64,000 nt of DNA from Clostridium paridis. GTDB taxonomy: Bacteria; Bacillota; Clostridia; Clostridiales; Clostridiaceae. The stretch lies in the NCBI RefSeq assembly GCF_016765615.1, contig NZ_JAESWA010000028.1, positions 41,681 to 105,680 of the forward strand, read 5' to 3'. How positions within the stretch are numbered: the stretch's first letter is position 1; each line of letters begins with the position of its first letter. The position numbers and the translations under genes are program-made. Shown here in pieces: positions 52,738 to 63,708 of the stretch. A model generated the notes under the pieces. It was not told where the DNA came from. It did not search any database and worked only from the letters and a program-made list of their open reading frames with translations.

Positions 52738-54018
52738 CTATTTTAAAAATCCTTGGTAATGTCTTACTACCAACTGTGATTCTAAGGTTCTCATTACATC
52801 TAACGCTACACCAACTAAAATTAATATTGAAGTAGGTCCGAACGCAATCCCTTTAAATTGTGTATTATTTTCAATTACTATAGGTACTATTACTAAAAAT
52901 GCCGCAAATAATCCACCAAATAAAGATACCCTAGTTAGCATTCTTTCTAGATACTTTTCTGTAGGTTTTCCTGGTCTTATACCTGGAACAAATCCAGCAG
53001 ACTTATTCATATTTTCAGCCATTTCATCTGGCTTAAATGTTACTTGAGTATAGAACCAAGTAAAGAATATGGTAAGTAAAGCATAAACAACTGCATACAT
53101 CCAAGTCTTACTATTAAATACACTATATGAACTACTCATTATCCACTTTGCCCACTCCTTACTAGGGAATAATTGTGCAACAGTTTGTGGGAATTGCATT
53201 ACTGACATAGCAAATATTATTGCTATAACAGCTGATCCTATTAAACTTAATGGTATATGAGTTGATTGTCCTTTGTACATTTTGTTACCCACAGCTTTAC
53301 CTGCATATTGAACTGTAACTCTTCTTTCAGCTAGTGATAGGTAAATTACACCTGCCAATAATGCCAAAATAAATACTACAAGTAATATTACTTGAACTGG
53401 GTCAACTTGTTCAGTTTGTTGTAATCTTCCTAATGATGCTACTGTGCTTGGTACTCTTGATACAATGTTTATGAATATTATAAGAGATATTCCGTTTCCG
53501 ATACCCTTAACAGTTATCTGATCACCTAACCACATGCAGAATACTGATCCTACAGTAAGTGTTAATATAATCTGATATATAAGAGCATAATTAGAATCTT
53601 TAATACCACCTTGCTGATTCATAAGTGCCAAAGTACCATATGCTGTAATAAGTCCAAAACCTATTGATGCATATCTAGTTATTTTTTGAATTTTTTTACG
53701 ACCTTCTTCTCCCTCTTTAGATAATTGTTCTAATGGGGGAATTGCTATAGTAAGTAGTTGCATTATGATTGATGAATTGATATATGGAACAACTCCAAGT
53801 GCTAAGATACTAAATCTACTTAAAGCACCACCAGACATCAAGTCATAAAAGCTCCACAAACTATTTCCGCTTTGAGTCAAGTTTTTTAGATAGTCTGTAT
53901 CAATTCCAGGTACAGGAATATGACTTCCTAACCTGTAAATTGCTACAATTAATACTGTCCATAATAATCTTTTTCTCAAATCCGGAACCTTCCAGGCATT
54001 ACGTAGGGTTGATAGCAT
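52738..54018 (-). CDS. secY: Protein translocase subunit SecY
   Basis: A 426-residue channel protein with ten hydrophobic spans, pore of the general secretion system. Typical stretches are [14 protein letters not shown] in the plug region, GNGISLIIF and [18 protein letters not shown] in the cytoplasmic loop that meets the ribosome and SecA. It follows rplO by two bases. GAGGTG precedes the ATG. Confidence 0.98.
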   Translation of the reverse strand: MLSTLRNAWKVPDLRKRLLWTVLIVAIYRLGSHIPVPGIDTDYLKNLTQSGNSLWSFYDLMSGGALSRFSILALGVVPYINSSIIMQLLTIAIPPLEQLSKEGEEGRKKIQKITRYASIGFGLITAYGTLALMNQQGGIKDSNYALIYQIILTLTVGSVFCMWLGDQITVKGIGNGISLIIFINIVSRVPSTVASLGRLQQTEQVDPVQVILLVVFILALLAGVIYLSLAERRVTVQYAGKAVGNKMYKGQSTHIPLSLIGSAVIAIIFAMSVMQFPQTVAQLFPSKEWAKWIMSSSYSVFNSKTWMYAVVYALLTIFFTWFYTQVTFKPDEMAENMNKSAGFVPGIRPGKPTEKYLERMLTRVSLFGGLFAAFLVIVPIVIENNTQFKGIAFGPTSILILVGVALDVMRTLESQLVVRHYQGFLK

Positions 54019-54020
54019 AA

Positions 54021-54461
54021 TTAAATCACCTCAACTTTTCCTCCAGCTGCTTCTATCTTCTCTATTGCAGACTTAGAGAATTTACATCCTTTTACAGTTA
54101 GGTTCTTTTCTAATTGTCCATTTCCTAATATCTTAACTCCGTCTCTTAATTTGCTTATTACTCTTGTTTCAAGTAATAATTCTGGAGTTACTTCAGTTCC
54201 ATTCTCAAATATATTTAATCTATCAACGTTTATTGAAACATATTCTTTAGCAAATATATTAGTGAAGCCTCTCTTAGGAAGTCTTCTGTATAGCGGCATT
54301 TGACCACCTTCAAATCCAGGTCTTACTCCACCACCAGATCTAGCGTTTTGTCCTTTTTCACCTTTACCAGCGTTTCTTCCTAATCCTGATCCAGTACCTC
54401 TACCGATTCTCTTAGGTGCTTTCTTGCTTCCTTCAGCTGGTTTTAACTCATGAAGTTTCAT
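54021..54461 (-). CDS. rplO: 50S ribosomal protein L15
   Basis: 146 residues. The glycine-rich basic start ([20 protein letters not shown]) and the [18 protein letters not shown] segment are diagnostic. It lies between rpmD (21-base gap) and secY. GGAGGTG precedes the ATG. Confidence 0.98.
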   Translation of the reverse strand: MKLHELKPAEGSKKAPKRIGRGTGSGLGRNAGKGEKGQNARSGGGVRPGFEGGQMPLYRRLPKRGFTNIFAKEYVSINVDRLNIFENGTEVTPELLLETRVISKLRDGVKILGNGQLEKNLTVKGCKFSKSAIEKIEAAGGKVEVI

Positions 54462-54482
54462 GCTACTTACACCTCCTTATTC

Positions 54483-54662
54483 TTAAACTTCTTCAACTTT
54501 TAATAAGTAGTCTACTTTGTTTATCATACCTCTGATTTGAGGTGTACTTTCATGTTCTACTGTTTTACCGATTTTCTTTAGTCCAAGGGCATTTGCAGTA
54601 GCAATATGGTCTTTCTTTCTACCTATTAAGCTCTTAACTAGTGTAATTTTTACCTTAGCCAT
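54483..54662 (-). CDS. rpmD: 50S ribosomal protein L30
   Basis: 59 residues: [20 protein letters not shown], then the conserved [15 protein letters not shown] and the [16 protein letters not shown] end. Length is typical of the bacterial protein. It lies 13 bases after rpsE. AGGAGGG precedes the ATG. Confidence 0.97.
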   Translation of the reverse strand: MAKVKITLVKSLIGRKKDHIATANALGLKKIGKTVEHESTPQIRGMINKVDYLLKVEEV

Positions 54663-54675
54663 CGCACAATCCCTC

Positions 54676-55173
54676 CTAACCTAGAATCTCATCAACAGAT
54701 TTTCCTCTTAACTTAGCAATATCTTCTGCTGTTCTTAAGCTTGCTAATCCGTTGATTGTTGCGTTAACCATGTTTCTTGGATTGTTAGAACCTAATGATT
54801 TAGCTCTAACATCTTTTAATCCTGCTAATTCAAGTACAGCTCTTGCTGGACCTCCAGCAATAACTCCTGTACCTTCTGTAGCTGGCATTATTAATACTTT
54901 ACCAGTACCGAATTTTCCGTATATTTCATGTGGAACTGTTGTTCCAACCATAGCAACGCTAACTAAATTTTTCTTTGCGTCTTCTATTCCTTTTCTGATT
55001 GCTTCAGGGATTTCTACTGACTTACCCATTCCTACGCCTACGTGTCCGTTTTCGTCACCGACAACTACTAGTGCGCTGAATCTGAAGTTTCTACCACCCT
55101 TAACAACCTTAGTTACTCTGTTTATGAAAACAACCTTTTCTTTAAGGTCTAGTGTGCTAGGATCGATTCTCAT
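54676..55173 (-). CDS. rpsE: 30S ribosomal protein S5
   Basis: 165 residues with the double-stranded RNA-binding start ([20 protein letters not shown]) and the conserved [18 protein letters not shown] and [11 protein letters not shown]. It helps keep decoding accurate. It lies between rplR and rpmD. AAGGAGGG precedes the ATG. Confidence 0.98.
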   Translation of the reverse strand: MRIDPSTLDLKEKVVFINRVTKVVKGGRNFRFSALVVVGDENGHVGVGMGKSVEIPEAIRKGIEDAKKNLVSVAMVGTTVPHEIYGKFGTGKVLIMPATEGTGVIAGGPARAVLELAGLKDVRAKSLGSNNPRNMVNATINGLASLRTAEDIAKLRGKSVDEILG

Positions 55174-55192
55174 TTATTTCCCTCCTTGTTTT

Positions 55193-55552
55193 TTAGAATT
55201 TAAGGCCTGCTTCTCTTGCACCTTCAGCTAATTCTTGAACTCTTCCGTGGTATATGTATCCACCTCTGTCAAATACCACTTCAGTTATTCCTTTTTCAAT
55301 AGCCTTTTTAGCAACTGAAGTACCAACTATTCTAGCTGCTTCTTTGTTGCTTCCAGTTCCATTGAAGTCCTTATCTAAACTTGAAGCAGCAACAAGAGTT
55401 ACAGCATTAACATCATCTATAATTTGCGCATATATATTCTTATCACTTCTGAAAACACATAATCTTGGTCTTTCAGGAGTTCCAGATATTTTCTTACGGA
55501 CTCTTAGGTGACGTTTAGTTTTAGCTTGTTTTCTGTCTACCTTCTTGAACAT
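55193..55552 (-). CDS. rplR: 50S ribosomal protein L18
   Basis: 119 residues, starting with a basic segment ([19 protein letters not shown]) and holding [20 protein letters not shown]; the end [20 protein letters not shown] is conserved. It binds 5S rRNA with L5. It lies 19 bases after rplF. Confidence 0.98.
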   Translation of the reverse strand: MFKKVDRKQAKTKRHLRVRKKISGTPERPRLCVFRSDKNIYAQIIDDVNAVTLVAASSLDKDFNGTGSNKEAARIVGTSVAKKAIEKGITEVVFDRGGYIYHGRVQELAEGAREAGLKF

Positions 55553-55571
55553 AAGGGTTCACTCCTTCCTA

Positions 55572-56114
55572 TTATTTCTTACCAGTTTTACCTTCCTTAC
55601 GTCTGATAACTTCATTAGAGTATTTAATACCTTTACCTTTATATGGCTCTGGTTCTCTCCATGATCTTATATCAGCTGCAACTGCACCAACTTTTTCTTT
55701 GTCTATTCCTTCAACTATTACTTTAGTTGTTCCATCTATCTTAAAGTCTACACCTTCAACAGCTTCAACTTCTACTGGATGAGAATATCCAAGATTCATT
55801 ACTAATTTTTTACCTTGTAATTGTGCTCTATAACCAACACCTACTAATTCTAGAGTTTTTGAGAAACCTTGAGTTACTCCAATAACCATGTTATTAATAA
55901 GGGCTCTTGTCAAACCGTGAAGAGCTCTGTGATTTTTTTGATCACTTGGTCTAGTTACAACAATTTCGTTGTTTTCAACTGCTATTTTTATGTCCTTGTG
56001 CATAGCTTTTACTAGCTCACCTTTAGGACCTTTTACTGTAACAACGTTGTCTGGTGTTACAGTAATAGTTGCTCCTGCAGGAATAGCTATTGGTAATCTA
56101 CCTACTCTTGACAT
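55572..56114 (-). CDS. rplF: 50S ribosomal protein L6
   Basis: 180 residues. It starts [20 protein letters not shown] and ends with [20 protein letters not shown], both diagnostic. ATG 56114 is used because AGGAGG lies seven or eight bases before it; an in-frame extension upstream lacks a site. It follows rpsH by 76 bases, longer than neighbouring gaps. Confidence 0.98.
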   Translation of the reverse strand: MSRVGRLPIAIPAGATITVTPDNVVTVKGPKGELVKAMHKDIKIAVENNEIVVTRPSDQKNHRALHGLTRALINNMVIGVTQGFSKTLELVGVGYRAQLQGKKLVMNLGYSHPVEVEAVEGVDFKIDGTTKVIVEGIDKEKVGAVAADIRSWREPEPYKGKGIKYSNEVIRRKEGKTGKK

Positions 56115-56190
56115 AATCGCACCTCCTGTATTCCATTTTAAGAACAATTCTCTATAAAAACTTAATTCTAGTCAATCTCAATTTAAGAAA

Positions 56191-56589
56191 TTACCATACG
56201 TAGCAGATAACTTCTCCACCTAATCCTTGGCTTCTAGCTTCTCTATCTACTACTATTCCTTTTGAAGTTGATATTACTGCAACTCCTAATCCGTTAAGTA
56301 CTTTTGGTACTTCATCTTTTTTACAGTAAACTCTTAATCCTGGTTTAGATATTCTCTTAAGTCCAGTGATTACTCTTTCTTTGTTAGCACCATATTTAAG
56401 AGTGATTCTTAACATTGGAACTACACCATCGTTATACTCTTCAATTTGTTTGATATAACCTTCTTGTAATAATATATTAGTTAAAGCCTTCTTTACATTA
56501 GAAGAAGGAACCTCTACTGTTTCATGTCTTACAGAGTTTGCATTTCTAATACGAGTTAGCAAATCTGCAATTGGATCTGTCATAACCAT
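56191..56589 (-). CDS. rpsH: 30S ribosomal protein S8
   Basis: 132 residues with [20 protein letters not shown] at the start and [20 protein letters not shown] near the end. S8 binds the central domain of 16S rRNA. The first ATG, nine bases after AGGAGG, is used; a second lies two codons on and gives the more usual N-terminus. It lies between rpsZ and rplF. Confidence 0.98.
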   Translation of the reverse strand: MVMTDPIADLLTRIRNANSVRHETVEVPSSNVKKALTNILLQEGYIKQIEEYNDGVVPMLRITLKYGANKERVITGLKRISKPGLRVYCKKDEVPKVLNGLGVAVISTSKGIVVDREARSQGLGGEVICYVW

Positions 56590-56621
56590 TGAATTGTGCC
56601 TCCTTTCGCTACATTAGATTA

Positions 56622-56807
56622 TTACCAGCTTGCCTTTTTGCATCCAGGAATTTGACCCTTGTAAGCAAGTTCTCTAAAACAAATTCTGCAGATACCAAAC
56701 TTTCTTAGCACCGCATGTGGTCTTCCACATATTCTGCATCTAGTATATGCTCTTGTTTTATATTTAGGTTCTTTATTCCACTTTTCTATTATTGCTTTAC
56801 GTGCCAT
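56622..56807 (-). CDS. rpsZ: 30S ribosomal protein S14, zinc-binding type
   Basis: 61 residues, the short form of S14 with two CxxC pairs, CRICGR and CRICF, that bind zinc. It lies 15 bases after rplE and before rpsH. The ending IPGCKKASW is conserved. GGAGGGG precedes the ATG. Confidence 0.98.
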   Translation of the reverse strand: MARKAIIEKWNKEPKYKTRAYTRCRICGRPHAVLRKFGICRICFRELAYKGQIPGCKKASW

Positions 56808-56822
56808 GATATCCCCTCCTTA

Positions 56823-57365
56823 TTATTGAGCGAATGGCATACCAAGAAATCTTAATAATTCTCTTGCTTCTTCGTCAGTGTTAGCTGTTGTTACGAAGAT
56901 GATATCCATTCCTCTCACTTTATCGATTTTATCATACTCAATTTCTGGGAATATTAATTGTTCTTTAACTCCTAGAGCATAGTTTCCTCTACCATCAAAT
57001 GCATTAGCTGAAACACCTCTGAAGTCTCTTACTCTTGGAAGAGCTATTGACATTAATTTGTCAGCAAACTCATACATTTTTGCTCTTCTTAATGTAACCT
57101 TACATCCTAAAGGCATATTTTCTCTTATTTTAAAGTTTGCAACTGATTTCTTTGCTCTTGTTAAGATTGGCTTTTGTCCTGATATTAATGTTAAATCACT
57201 AACAGCTGACTCTAAAACCTTTTGGTTTTCTTTAGCCTCTCCAACTCCCATATTTATAACTATTTTTTCAAGCTTTGGTACTTCCATTATATTTTTATAA
57301 CCGAACTTTTCAATCATCGCTTGAACTACTTCTTTTTCATATTTTTCTTGTAGTCTAGGTATCAT
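56823..57365 (-). CDS. rplE: 50S ribosomal protein L5
   Basis: 180 residues. [40 protein letters not shown] and [17 protein letters not shown] are conserved. L5 binds 5S rRNA and touches the P-site tRNA. It lies 20 bases after rplX. AGGAGG precedes the ATG. Confidence 0.98.
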   Translation of the reverse strand: MIPRLQEKYEKEVVQAMIEKFGYKNIMEVPKLEKIVINMGVGEAKENQKVLESAVSDLTLISGQKPILTRAKKSVANFKIRENMPLGCKVTLRRAKMYEFADKLMSIALPRVRDFRGVSANAFDGRGNYALGVKEQLIFPEIEYDKIDKVRGMDIIFVTTANTDEEARELLRFLGMPFAQ

Positions 57366-57385
57366 TAAAAGAACCTCCTTTCAGA

Positions 57386-57700
57386 TTAGAATGTCTCTCC
57401 ACACTTCTTACATACTCTTACTTTAGTACCATCATCAAGAAGTTTATTGGATATTCTTGTTGCACTCTTACATTTTGTGCAGTATAGCATAACTTTTGAG
57501 CTATATAAAGGAGCTTCCTTTTGTACTATACCGCCGTTCATATTTTCTCTATTTGGTTTTTGGTGTTTACTTACTATGTTAACTCCTTTAACGACAACTT
57601 TTCCGCTCTTAGGAATTACCTTTAAGACTTCTCCAGTCTTACCCATATCAGTTCCTGATACAACTATAACTGTATCGTTCTTTCTTACGTGTACCTTCAC
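57386..57700 (-). CDS. rplX: 50S ribosomal protein L24
   Basis: 104 residues with the KOW start KVHVRKNDTVIVVSGTDMGK and a C-terminal YCTKCK and CKKCGETF pair of zinc knuckles. The start used is GTG 57700, seven bases after GGAGG; an in-frame GTG three codons upstream nearly touches the site. L24 starts 50S assembly. It lies between rplN and rplE. Confidence 0.97.
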   Translation of the reverse strand: MKVHVRKNDTVIVVSGTDMGKTGEVLKVIPKSGKVVVKGVNIVSKHQKPNRENMNGGIVQKEAPLYSSKVMLYCTKCKSATRISNKLLDDGTKVRVCKKCGETF

Positions 57701-57720
57701 CTTAGCCACCTCCTACTCTC

Positions 57721-58089
57721 TTATAGAACTTCAGGTGCTAATGATAATATTTTGTTAAATTCTTTATCTCTTAGCTCCCTTGCAACTGGTCCGAAGATAC
57801 GAGTTCCTCTTGGTTGCTTATCGTCTTTTATTATAACTGCTGCATTTTCATCGAATTTTATATATGATCCGTCGCCTCTTCTTAAACCTCTTTTAGATCT
57901 AACTATAACTGCTTTTACAACGTCACCTTTTTTAACAACTCCGCCAGGTGTTGCACTTTTTACTGAAGCAACGATTATATCTCCAATGTTTCCATACTTT
58001 CTTTTGGATCCACCTAATACTCTAATACACATTATTTCTTTAGCACCAGAATTATCTCCAACTTTTAGTAAGGTTTGTTGTTGTATCAT
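57721..58089 (-). CDS. rplN: 50S ribosomal protein L14
   Basis: 122 residues, starting [20 protein letters not shown] and holding RPRG-type segment [17 protein letters not shown] near the end. It bridges the two subunits. It starts 30 bases after rpsQ and leads the spc part of the cluster. GGAGG precedes the ATG. Confidence 0.98.
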   Translation of the reverse strand: MIQQQTLLKVGDNSGAKEIMCIRVLGGSKRKYGNIGDIIVASVKSATPGGVVKKGDVVKAVIVRSKRGLRRGDGSYIKFDENAAVIIKDDKQPRGTRIFGPVARELRDKEFNKILSLAPEVL

Positions 58090-58119
58090 GTAATTAACCT
58101 CCTTTCGTCTTAAAAAAGA

Positions 58120-58374
58120 TTACTTCGCCTTTTCTACTATTTCAACTAGTCTCCAATTCTTATCCTTAGATAATGGTCTAGTTTCCATAATTAATACTCT
58201 ATCATTTATTTTAGCTTCATTATTTTCATCATGAGCCTTAAATTTTGTAGTTCTGTTTACTGTCTTTCCATAAAGTGGGTGTCTAACCTTTGTTTCAACA
58301 GCTACAACAATTGTTTTATCCATTTTATCAGAAACAACTCTGCCGATTCTCTTCTTTCTTAATCCTCTTTCCAC
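58120..58374 (-). CDS. rpsQ: 30S ribosomal protein S17
   Basis: 84 residues, an OB-fold protein with [20 protein letters not shown] and the later [19 protein letters not shown]. The start is GTG, seven bases after AGGAGG. It lies 29 bases after rpmC. Confidence 0.97.
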   Translation of the reverse strand: MERGLRKKRIGRVVSDKMDKTIVVAVETKVRHPLYGKTVNRTTKFKAHDENNEAKINDRVLIMETRPLSKDKNWRLVEIVEKAK

Positions 58375-58403
58375 TGAGCTTACCTCCTTTCAGCCTTGCG
58401 AAA

Positions 58404-58616
58404 TTATTGCTCAATTGCCTTAAGTTCTTCTTCTCTGATGATTGTTTTAATTTGGGCGATTGATTTTTTAACTTCTCTTATCCTCATTGGGTTTTCTAAT
58501 TGTCCTGTAGCTAATTGGAATCTTAAGTTGAATAATTCAGCCTTAAGGTCATTTAACTTATCTTTTAAATCTTGAGGATTGCTTGATCTTAACTCTATTA
58601 ACTCTTTAGCCTTCAT
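58404..58616 (-). CDS. rpmC: 50S ribosomal protein L29
   Basis: 70 residues, two helices with the conserved [20 protein letters not shown]. It sits at the tunnel exit near the docking site of trigger factor and SRP. The start overlaps the rplP stop (TAATG), so translation is coupled. Confidence 0.98.
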   Translation of the reverse strand: MKAKELIELRSSNPQDLKDKLNDLKAELFNLRFQLATGQLENPMRIREVKKSIAQIKTIIREEELKAIEQ

Positions 58617-59050
58617 TATTCTTCACCACCCATTTCCTCAAAATCTCTTCTTGTAACGAACTTTGTCTTTATAGGAAGTTTGTGCTGAGCAAGTCTCATT
58701 GCTTCTCTAGCTACTTCTTCTTGAACTCCTGAAAGTTCGAACAATACTCTGCCTGGTTTAACTACTGCTACCCAATATTCTGGTGATCCTTTACCGGAAC
58801 CCATTCTTGTTTCAGCAGGTTTTTCAGTTACTGGCTTATCTGGGAAAATCTTTATCCAAAGTTTTCCACCTCTTCTAATGTATCTATTGATTGCTATTCT
58901 GGCAGACTCAATTTGGTTGCTTGTAATCCATCCGCAAGCTGTTGCTTGAATACCAAAATCTCCGTATGCAAGGAAATTACCTCTAGTAGCTTTACCTTTC
59001 ATTCTACCACGTTGTACCTTACGATGTTTTACTCTTTTAGGCATTAACAT
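58616..59050 (-). CDS. rplP: 50S ribosomal protein L16
   Basis: 144 residues with [20 protein letters not shown] at the start, [20 protein letters not shown] and the [19 protein letters not shown] segment. It helps position A-site tRNA. ATG 59050 lies eight bases after GGAGG; a second ATG two codons on is the more usual start. It lies between rpsC and rpmC. Confidence 0.98.
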   Translation of the reverse strand: MLMPKRVKHRKVQRGRMKGKATRGNFLAYGDFGIQATACGWITSNQIESARIAINRYIRRGGKLWIKIFPDKPVTEKPAETRMGSGKGSPEYWVAVVKPGRVLFELSGVQEEVAREAMRLAQHKLPIKTKFVTRRDFEEMGGEE

Positions 59051-59070
59051 GACGTATTCCTCCTTTCTTA

Positions 59071-59742
59071 TTACGCGTTAGCTTCTTCCTTCACTTCAAG
59101 TACTTTTTTAGTTGGAAGAACTTCTCCATTATATACCCATACTTTTACGCCGATCTTTCCATATGTTGTATCTGCTTCAGCAAATCCATAATTAATATCA
59201 GCTCTTAATGTTTGTAGTGGGATTGTTCCTTCATGATATTGTTCAGTTCTAGCAATTTCTGCTCCACCTAATCTACCTGAGCATGCAGTCTTAACACCTT
59301 TAACTCCTGATTTCATAGCTCTTTGAATTGTTTGTTTCATAGCTCTTCTGAAAGATATTCTCTTTTCTAATTGAGCTGCTATGTTTTCAGCCATTAATTG
59401 AGCGTCAGCTTCTGCATTTTTAACTTCAACAATGTTTATTAAAACATTTTTTTCTTTTATGAATGCTTCTAATTTCTTCTTTAAAGCCTCAATTCCTGAT
59501 CCGCCTCTGCCGATTACGACACCTGGCTTAGCAGTGAAAATGTTCAATTTTACTCTGTTAGTATATCTCTCAATTTCAATTTTTGAGATACCAGCTGAGA
59601 ATAATTCCTTTTTAACGAATTCTCTGATTTGATTATCTTCAACAAGATTATCTGCAAAATCTTTTTTGTTTGCGTACCATTTTGCATCCCAACCTTTGAT
59701 AACACCAACTCTAAGTCCGTGAGGATGTACTTTTTGACCCAC
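59071..59742 (-). CDS. rpsC: 30S ribosomal protein S3
   Basis: 223 residues with the KH RNA-binding domain ([20 protein letters not shown]) and the C-terminal [13 protein letters not shown]. It starts [20 protein letters not shown] from a GTG preceded by GGAGGG. It lines the mRNA entry. It lies 18 bases after rplV. Confidence 0.98.
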   Translation of the reverse strand: MGQKVHPHGLRVGVIKGWDAKWYANKKDFADNLVEDNQIREFVKKELFSAGISKIEIERYTNRVKLNIFTAKPGVVIGRGGSGIEALKKKLEAFIKEKNVLINIVEVKNAEADAQLMAENIAAQLEKRISFRRAMKQTIQRAMKSGVKGVKTACSGRLGGAEIARTEQYHEGTIPLQTLRADINYGFAEADTTYGKIGVKVWVYNGEVLPTKKVLEVKEEANA

Positions 59743-59760
59743 TGTATTTCCCTCCTTCTA

Positions 59761-60105
59761 CTAAGCTCTTTCTTTAACTACTACAGTTATATGGCTTGTT
59801 TTTTTGTTTATTCTGAATGCTCTACCTTGAGCATGTGGTCTAAATCTCTTTAATGTTGGTCCTTGACCTACATGAGCCTCTGCAACATATAATTTATTTA
59901 CATCTAATTCCATGTTGTTTTCAGCATTAGCAACTGCTGATTTAAGTACTTTATTAACAACAACTGCTGCTTCCTTTGGAGTATATTGTAATATTGCGAA
60001 AGCTTCATTAACATTTTTTCCACTTATTAAATTAAGAACTATTCCTACTTTCATAGGTGACATTCTTACATACTTAGCTATTGCTTTAGCATTTTTAGCT
60101 TCCAT
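59761..60105 (-). CDS. rplV: 50S ribosomal protein L22
   Basis: 114 residues from ATG 60105, eight bases after AGGAGG; a longer in-frame start overlapping rpsS is unlikely. [20 protein letters not shown] at the start and [20 protein letters not shown] at the end are diagnostic; the beta hairpin reaches the peptide tunnel, where macrolide-resistance changes occur. It lies between rpsS and rpsC. Confidence 0.98.
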   Translation of the reverse strand: MEAKNAKAIAKYVRMSPMKVGIVLNLISGKNVNEAFAILQYTPKEAAVVVNKVLKSAVANAENNMELDVNKLYVAEAHVGQGPTLKRFRPHAQGRAFRINKKTSHITVVVKERA

Positions 60106-60130
60106 TGATGTGATCCTCCTTTCCAGGCAA

Positions 60131-60412
60131 CTACTTTCTCTTTGATGACTTTTCAGTGTCAACGTGTCCTTTATAAGTTCTAGTTAAAGCGAATTCTCCT
60201 AATTTATGACCTACCATATCTTCACTAACATATACTGGAACATGCTTTCTTCCATCATGAACAGCGATAGTGTGACCGATCATTTGTGGGAATATAGTTG
60301 AGCTTCTTGACCAAGTCTTAACAACTTTCTTCTCACCATTAGTATTCATTTCTTCTATCTTCTTTAAAAGACCTGCATGAATAAAAGGTCCTTTTTTAAT
60401 TGATCTACTCAC
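60131..60412 (-). CDS. rpsS: 30S ribosomal protein S19
   Basis: 93 residues with [20 protein letters not shown] and [20 protein letters not shown]. The start is GTG 60412, seven bases after GGGAGG; the ATG six codons upstream lies inside that site region. It lies 67 bases after rplB. Confidence 0.98.
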   Translation of the reverse strand: MSRSIKKGPFIHAGLLKKIEEMNTNGEKKVVKTWSRSSTIFPQMIGHTIAVHDGRKHVPVYVSEDMVGHKLGEFALTRTYKGHVDTEKSSKRK

Positions 60413-60479
60413 TTGAAATCCTCCCTTCATAAACCTTTATGCTTCCAAGTAATGAAGAGAATTAAATATTCTCTTCAAA

Positions 60480-61313
60480 TTACTTGCTGTTTCTTCTCTT
60501 GATGATAAATCTATCTGAGTACTTCTTGTGTTTTCTAGTTTTGTATCCAAGTGCTGGTTTACCCCATGGAGTAACTGGACTTGGTCTACCTACTGGAGAT
60601 CTACCTTCACCACCACCGTGTGGATGGTCATTAGGATTCATTACAGATCCTCTTACAGTTGGTCTCCAACCCATGTGTCTCTTTCTACCTGCTTTACCAA
60701 GGTTAACAATGTCATTTGTTAAGTTAGATACAGTTCCTATAGTAGCTCTGCATTCTATTCTAACATATCTCATTTCACCTGAAGGTAATCTTAATGTAGC
60801 ATAGTTTCCTTCTTTAGCCATTAATTGTGCTGAAGAACCAGCAGCTCTAACTAATTGAGCACCTTTACCAATTTGTAATTCAACATTATGAACAATAGTA
60901 CCTACTGGTATGTTCTTTAATGGAAGTGTATTACCAGGCTTAATATCAGCTTCTGGTCCTGATACTATAACGTCACCAACTTTTAAACCAACTGGTGCGA
61001 TTATGTATCTCTTATCTCCATCCGCATATACTACTAATGATATATAAGCTGATCTATTTGGATCATACTCAATTGTAGCAACTTTTGCTGGAACACCATC
61101 TTTATTTCTTTTGAAATCTATAATTCTATATTTTCTTTTAGCACCACCACCGTGATGTCTTACAGTTATTTTTCCTTGTGCATTTCTACCACCAGTCTTA
61201 CTTAAAGAAACAAGAAGTGATTTTTCTGGAACATTTGTAGTGATTTCTTCAAATGTTGGCATTGTCATTTCTCTTCTTGATGGGGTAGTAGGATTAAACT
61301 TTTTAACTGCCAT
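60480..61313 (-). CDS. rplB: 50S ribosomal protein L2
   Basis: 277 residues, normal length. The conserved [20 protein letters not shown] and [20 protein letters not shown] (with the His important near the peptidyl transferase centre) are present. It lies 55 bases after rplW. GGAGGG precedes the ATG. Confidence 0.98.
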   Translation of the reverse strand: MAVKKFNPTTPSRREMTMPTFEEITTNVPEKSLLVSLSKTGGRNAQGKITVRHHGGGAKRKYRIIDFKRNKDGVPAKVATIEYDPNRSAYISLVVYADGDKRYIIAPVGLKVGDVIVSGPEADIKPGNTLPLKNIPVGTIVHNVELQIGKGAQLVRAAGSSAQLMAKEGNYATLRLPSGEMRYVRIECRATIGTVSNLTNDIVNLGKAGRKRHMGWRPTVRGSVMNPNDHPHGGGEGRSPVGRPSPVTPWGKPALGYKTRKHKKYSDRFIIKRRNSK

Positions 61314-61368
61314 CTAAATTTCCCTCCTTACTCTAGCTTCTCTGGCATACCGCCAATAATACGCTTTA

Positions 61369-61668
61369 TTATTGCATCATTCCTTCAAAGAATTCAATTC
61401 CTTTACTGTCAGCTGCAAGTTTTACTATAGCTTTCTTGAAGTCAGCTCTTTTACCAATGTGAACGCCAACTCTCTTTGTTTTTCCTTCAACGTTCATAGT
61501 TTTAACATCTTCAACTTTAACGCCGAAAACTTCTTCAATAGCTCTCTTTATTTGAACTTTGTTTGCTGTTGGATGAACTATGAAGGTGTATTTTCTATCT
61601 GCCATTTCTGCCATACTCTTTTCAGTAATGATTGGCTTTCTTATTATATCATGGCTAGTTAATTTCAT
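61369..61668 (-). CDS. rplW: 50S ribosomal protein L23
   Basis: 99 residues, with [20 protein letters not shown] and [20 protein letters not shown]. It is the main docking site at the tunnel exit for trigger factor and SRP. Its start overlaps the rplD stop (TAATG). Confidence 0.98.
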   Translation of the reverse strand: MKLTSHDIIRKPIITEKSMAEMADRKYTFIVHPTANKVQIKRAIEEVFGVKVEDVKTMNVEGKTKRVGVHIGKRADFKKAIVKLAADSKGIEFFEGMMQ

Positions 61669-62288
61669 TATGCGTACACCTCCTCAATTTTAGATACAGC
61701 ATCCTTAGTGATAACTAATTTTTCAAACTTTAATATATCATAAACGTTTATGTTATTAACTGGAATAACTGATACGCCTTGAATATTTCTAGCTGATTTA
61801 TATACATTCTCATTAGATTCTGCTGTAACTATTAGAGTTTTCTTTGCTTCTAATGCATTTAATAAGTTAACCATAGTTTTAGTCTTTGGAGCTTCAAAAG
61901 CTAAATCTTCTAAAACTAATAATTGGTTGTCAACAACTTTACTTGATAGAGCTGATTTCATAGCAACTCTTCTCATTGTTTTTGGAACTGAAACTCTGTA
62001 GTCTCTTGGTTTTGGTGCAAAAACTATACCACCATGTATCCATTGTGGTGCTCTTATAGAACCTTGTCTTGCTCTACCAGTTCCTTTTTGTCTCCAAGGC
62101 TTAATTCCGCCTCCTCTTACTTCAGCTCTTGTTTTAGCTGATTGAGTTCCTTGTCTTTTATTTGCTAATAATGCAACAACAACTTGGTGCATTGCATATT
62201 GATTAACTTCAACTCCGAACACATTTTCATTTAGTTGAAAATCTCCAACTTTTTGACCTTCTTTATTAAATAATCCTACTGTAGGCAT
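61668..62288 (-). CDS. rplD: 50S ribosomal protein L4
   Basis: 206 residues; the loop [20 protein letters not shown] and [18 protein letters not shown] reach the peptide tunnel. In other bacteria L4 represses its own S10 operon through the leader RNA; a structured leader is also present here upstream of rpsJ, but whether L4 binds it is unknown. It lies 24 bases after rplC. Confidence 0.98.
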   Translation of the reverse strand: MPTVGLFNKEGQKVGDFQLNENVFGVEVNQYAMHQVVVALLANKRQGTQSAKTRAEVRGGGIKPWRQKGTGRARQGSIRAPQWIHGGIVFAPKPRDYRVSVPKTMRRVAMKSALSSKVVDNQLLVLEDLAFEAPKTKTMVNLLNALEAKKTLIVTAESNENVYKSARNIQGVSVIPVNNINVYDILKFEKLVITKDAVSKIEEVYA

Positions 62289-62312
62289 CCTGTTTCCTCC
62301 TTTCTACCGAAA

Positions 62313-62942
62313 TTAAGCTTTAACAGCGTTTCTTATAACAACTGTTCCTTTATTTGGACCAGGGATACCACCCTTTATTAATAGTAAGTTCTTTTCAGGC
62401 ATTATCTTAACTACTTCTAAATTTAATACTGTTGTATTAACTGCTCCCATATGTCCTGGCATTCTCTTGTTTTTGAATGTTCTTGATGGATCTGAAGATG
62501 CTCCCATAGAACCAACTGCTCTGTGGAACTTAGAACCGTGGGACATTGGTCCTCTGCTTGCATTCCATCTCTTTATAGTACCTTGGAATCCCTTACCTTT
62601 AGAAACTCCTGATACGTCTACTTTTTCTCCAACTTCGAATATGTCAACCTTAATTTCTTGGCCAACTTCATATTCACTAGCGTTTTCTAATTTGAACTCT
62701 TTTAAAGTTCTCTTAAGAGCAACGTTAGCTTTTGCGAAGTGTCCTTTTCTTGGCTTATTAACTAACTTTTCTCTTATATCTCCAAATCCAACTTGTAGTG
62801 CTTCATACCCATCTTTATCTGTAGTCTTTTTTTGAACAACTACACATGGACCTGCTTCTACAACTGTAACTGGAACTACTTTTCCATTAGCATCGAAAAT
62901 CTGAGTCATTCCTATCTTCTTTCCGATAATTGCTTTTTTCAT
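62313..62942 (-). CDS. rplC: 50S ribosomal protein L3
   Basis: 209 residues; [20 protein letters not shown] at the start and [20 protein letters not shown] near the centre, which approaches the peptidyl transferase site. It begins 96 bases after rpsJ, a gap holding a small hairpin (62970-62987). AGGAGGTG precedes the ATG. Confidence 0.98.
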   Translation of the reverse strand: MKKAIIGKKIGMTQIFDANGKVVPVTVVEAGPCVVVQKKTTDKDGYEALQVGFGDIREKLVNKPRKGHFAKANVALKRTLKEFKLENASEYEVGQEIKVDIFEVGEKVDVSGVSKGKGFQGTIKRWNASRGPMSHGSKFHRAVGSMGASSDPSRTFKNKRMPGHMGAVNTTVLNLEVVKIMPEKNLLLIKGGIPGPNKGTVVIRNAVKA

Positions 62943-63038
62943 TTACTACACCTCCTAAACATATTAGCGGATTACTTCATGGTAATCATAACAGTTTCTT
63001 AATTAAACTACGCATTTTTTGTCCTACATAGCTTGATA

Positions 63039-63347
63039 TTATAATTTGATTTCAATATCAACACCTGCTGGAAGATTTAATCTCATTAATGCATCAACAG
63101 TTTTTGGTGATGGATTAACTATATCAATCAATCTTTTGTGAGTTCTTATTTCGAACTGTTCTCTAGAATCTTTGTACTTGTGAACAGCTCTTAATATTGT
63201 AACTACATCTTTTTCAGTTGGTAGTGGAATTGGACCAGCCACCTTTGCTCCTGTTGACTTTGCAGTTTCAACTATCTTCTCAGCTGATTGATCTAATATT
63301 GTGTGATCAAATGCTTTTAGTCTGATTCTGATTTTTTGTTTTGACAT
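63039..63347 (-). CDS. rpsJ: 30S ribosomal protein S10
   Basis: 102 residues, with [20 protein letters not shown] and the [20 protein letters not shown] segment. In addition to its ribosomal place it acts in transcription antitermination with NusB. It is the first gene of the S10 operon and is preceded by a roughly 185-base structured leader and its own promoter. GGAGGG precedes the ATG. Confidence 0.98.
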   Translation of the reverse strand: MSKQKIRIRLKAFDHTILDQSAEKIVETAKSTGAKVAGPIPLPTEKDVVTILRAVHKYKDSREQFEIRTHKRLIDIVNPSPKTVDALMRLNLPAGVDIEIKL

Positions 63348-63532
63348 TTTATTCCCTCCTTTTCATGTACGCTTTACTTCTAACGCACACCAGTAATGTA
63401 AACTGCTCCGGGTGTATCCACCTTTCAAACACAAAAAACATCACTGTCGTTGAATTCTAGATCCAAACGTGCTCAACAAGAATTACCCGGAAGTCCGGCA
63501 ACCTCTCGCATCATCGCTGTATGCTATGCAAC
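63348..63532 (-). promoter_or_regulatory. Structured 5' leader of the S10 operon
   Basis: About 185 bases of transcript before rpsJ with no coding frame and higher GC than other gaps. Stems seen: TTGTTGA/TCAACGA (63447-63479), TGTGCGTT/AAGCGTACA (63366-63389), and CCGGA-CTT-CCGG (63485-63497). TCCGGGT (63485-63491) is also fully complementary to ACCCGGA (63407-63413), so two exclusive folds are possible, as in regulatory leaders. Confidence 0.55.
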
Positions 63533-63538
63533 TTCTTT

Positions 63539-63567
63539 ATTATACTATATAAGATTTCACTAAGCAA
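63539..63567 (-). promoter_or_regulatory. Sigma-A promoter of the S10 operon
   Basis: On the minus strand TTGCTT (63562-63567), 17-base spacer, TATAAT (63539-63544). Transcription would begin near 63532, giving the long leader. Confidence 0.75.
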
Positions 63568-63656
63568 TAATTTTTTTAGTGTATTTTTCATTTTTTTTTA
63601 CTATTTCTACATTCTCTACAATTATATTATATCTTACCCTAAAATGTAAATAAAAA

Positions 63657-63688
63657 AAGAAGTAACAAGGCGTCCCTTGCTACTTCTT
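63657..63688 (-). terminator. Terminator after tuf
   Basis: On the minus strand AAGAAGTAGCAAGG / CCTTGTTACTTCTT, with one mismatch and a four-base loop, followed by TTTTTTT; 21 bases past the tuf stop. Confidence 0.92.
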
Positions 63689-63708
63689 CAATATTATCTT
63701 AGTCGAAA

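Noticed and set aside
60480..60804. Long frames opposite ribosomal genes, for example opposite rplB
   Set aside because: They have no ribosome binding site, odd composition, and lie wholly against conserved genes; they are shadows.
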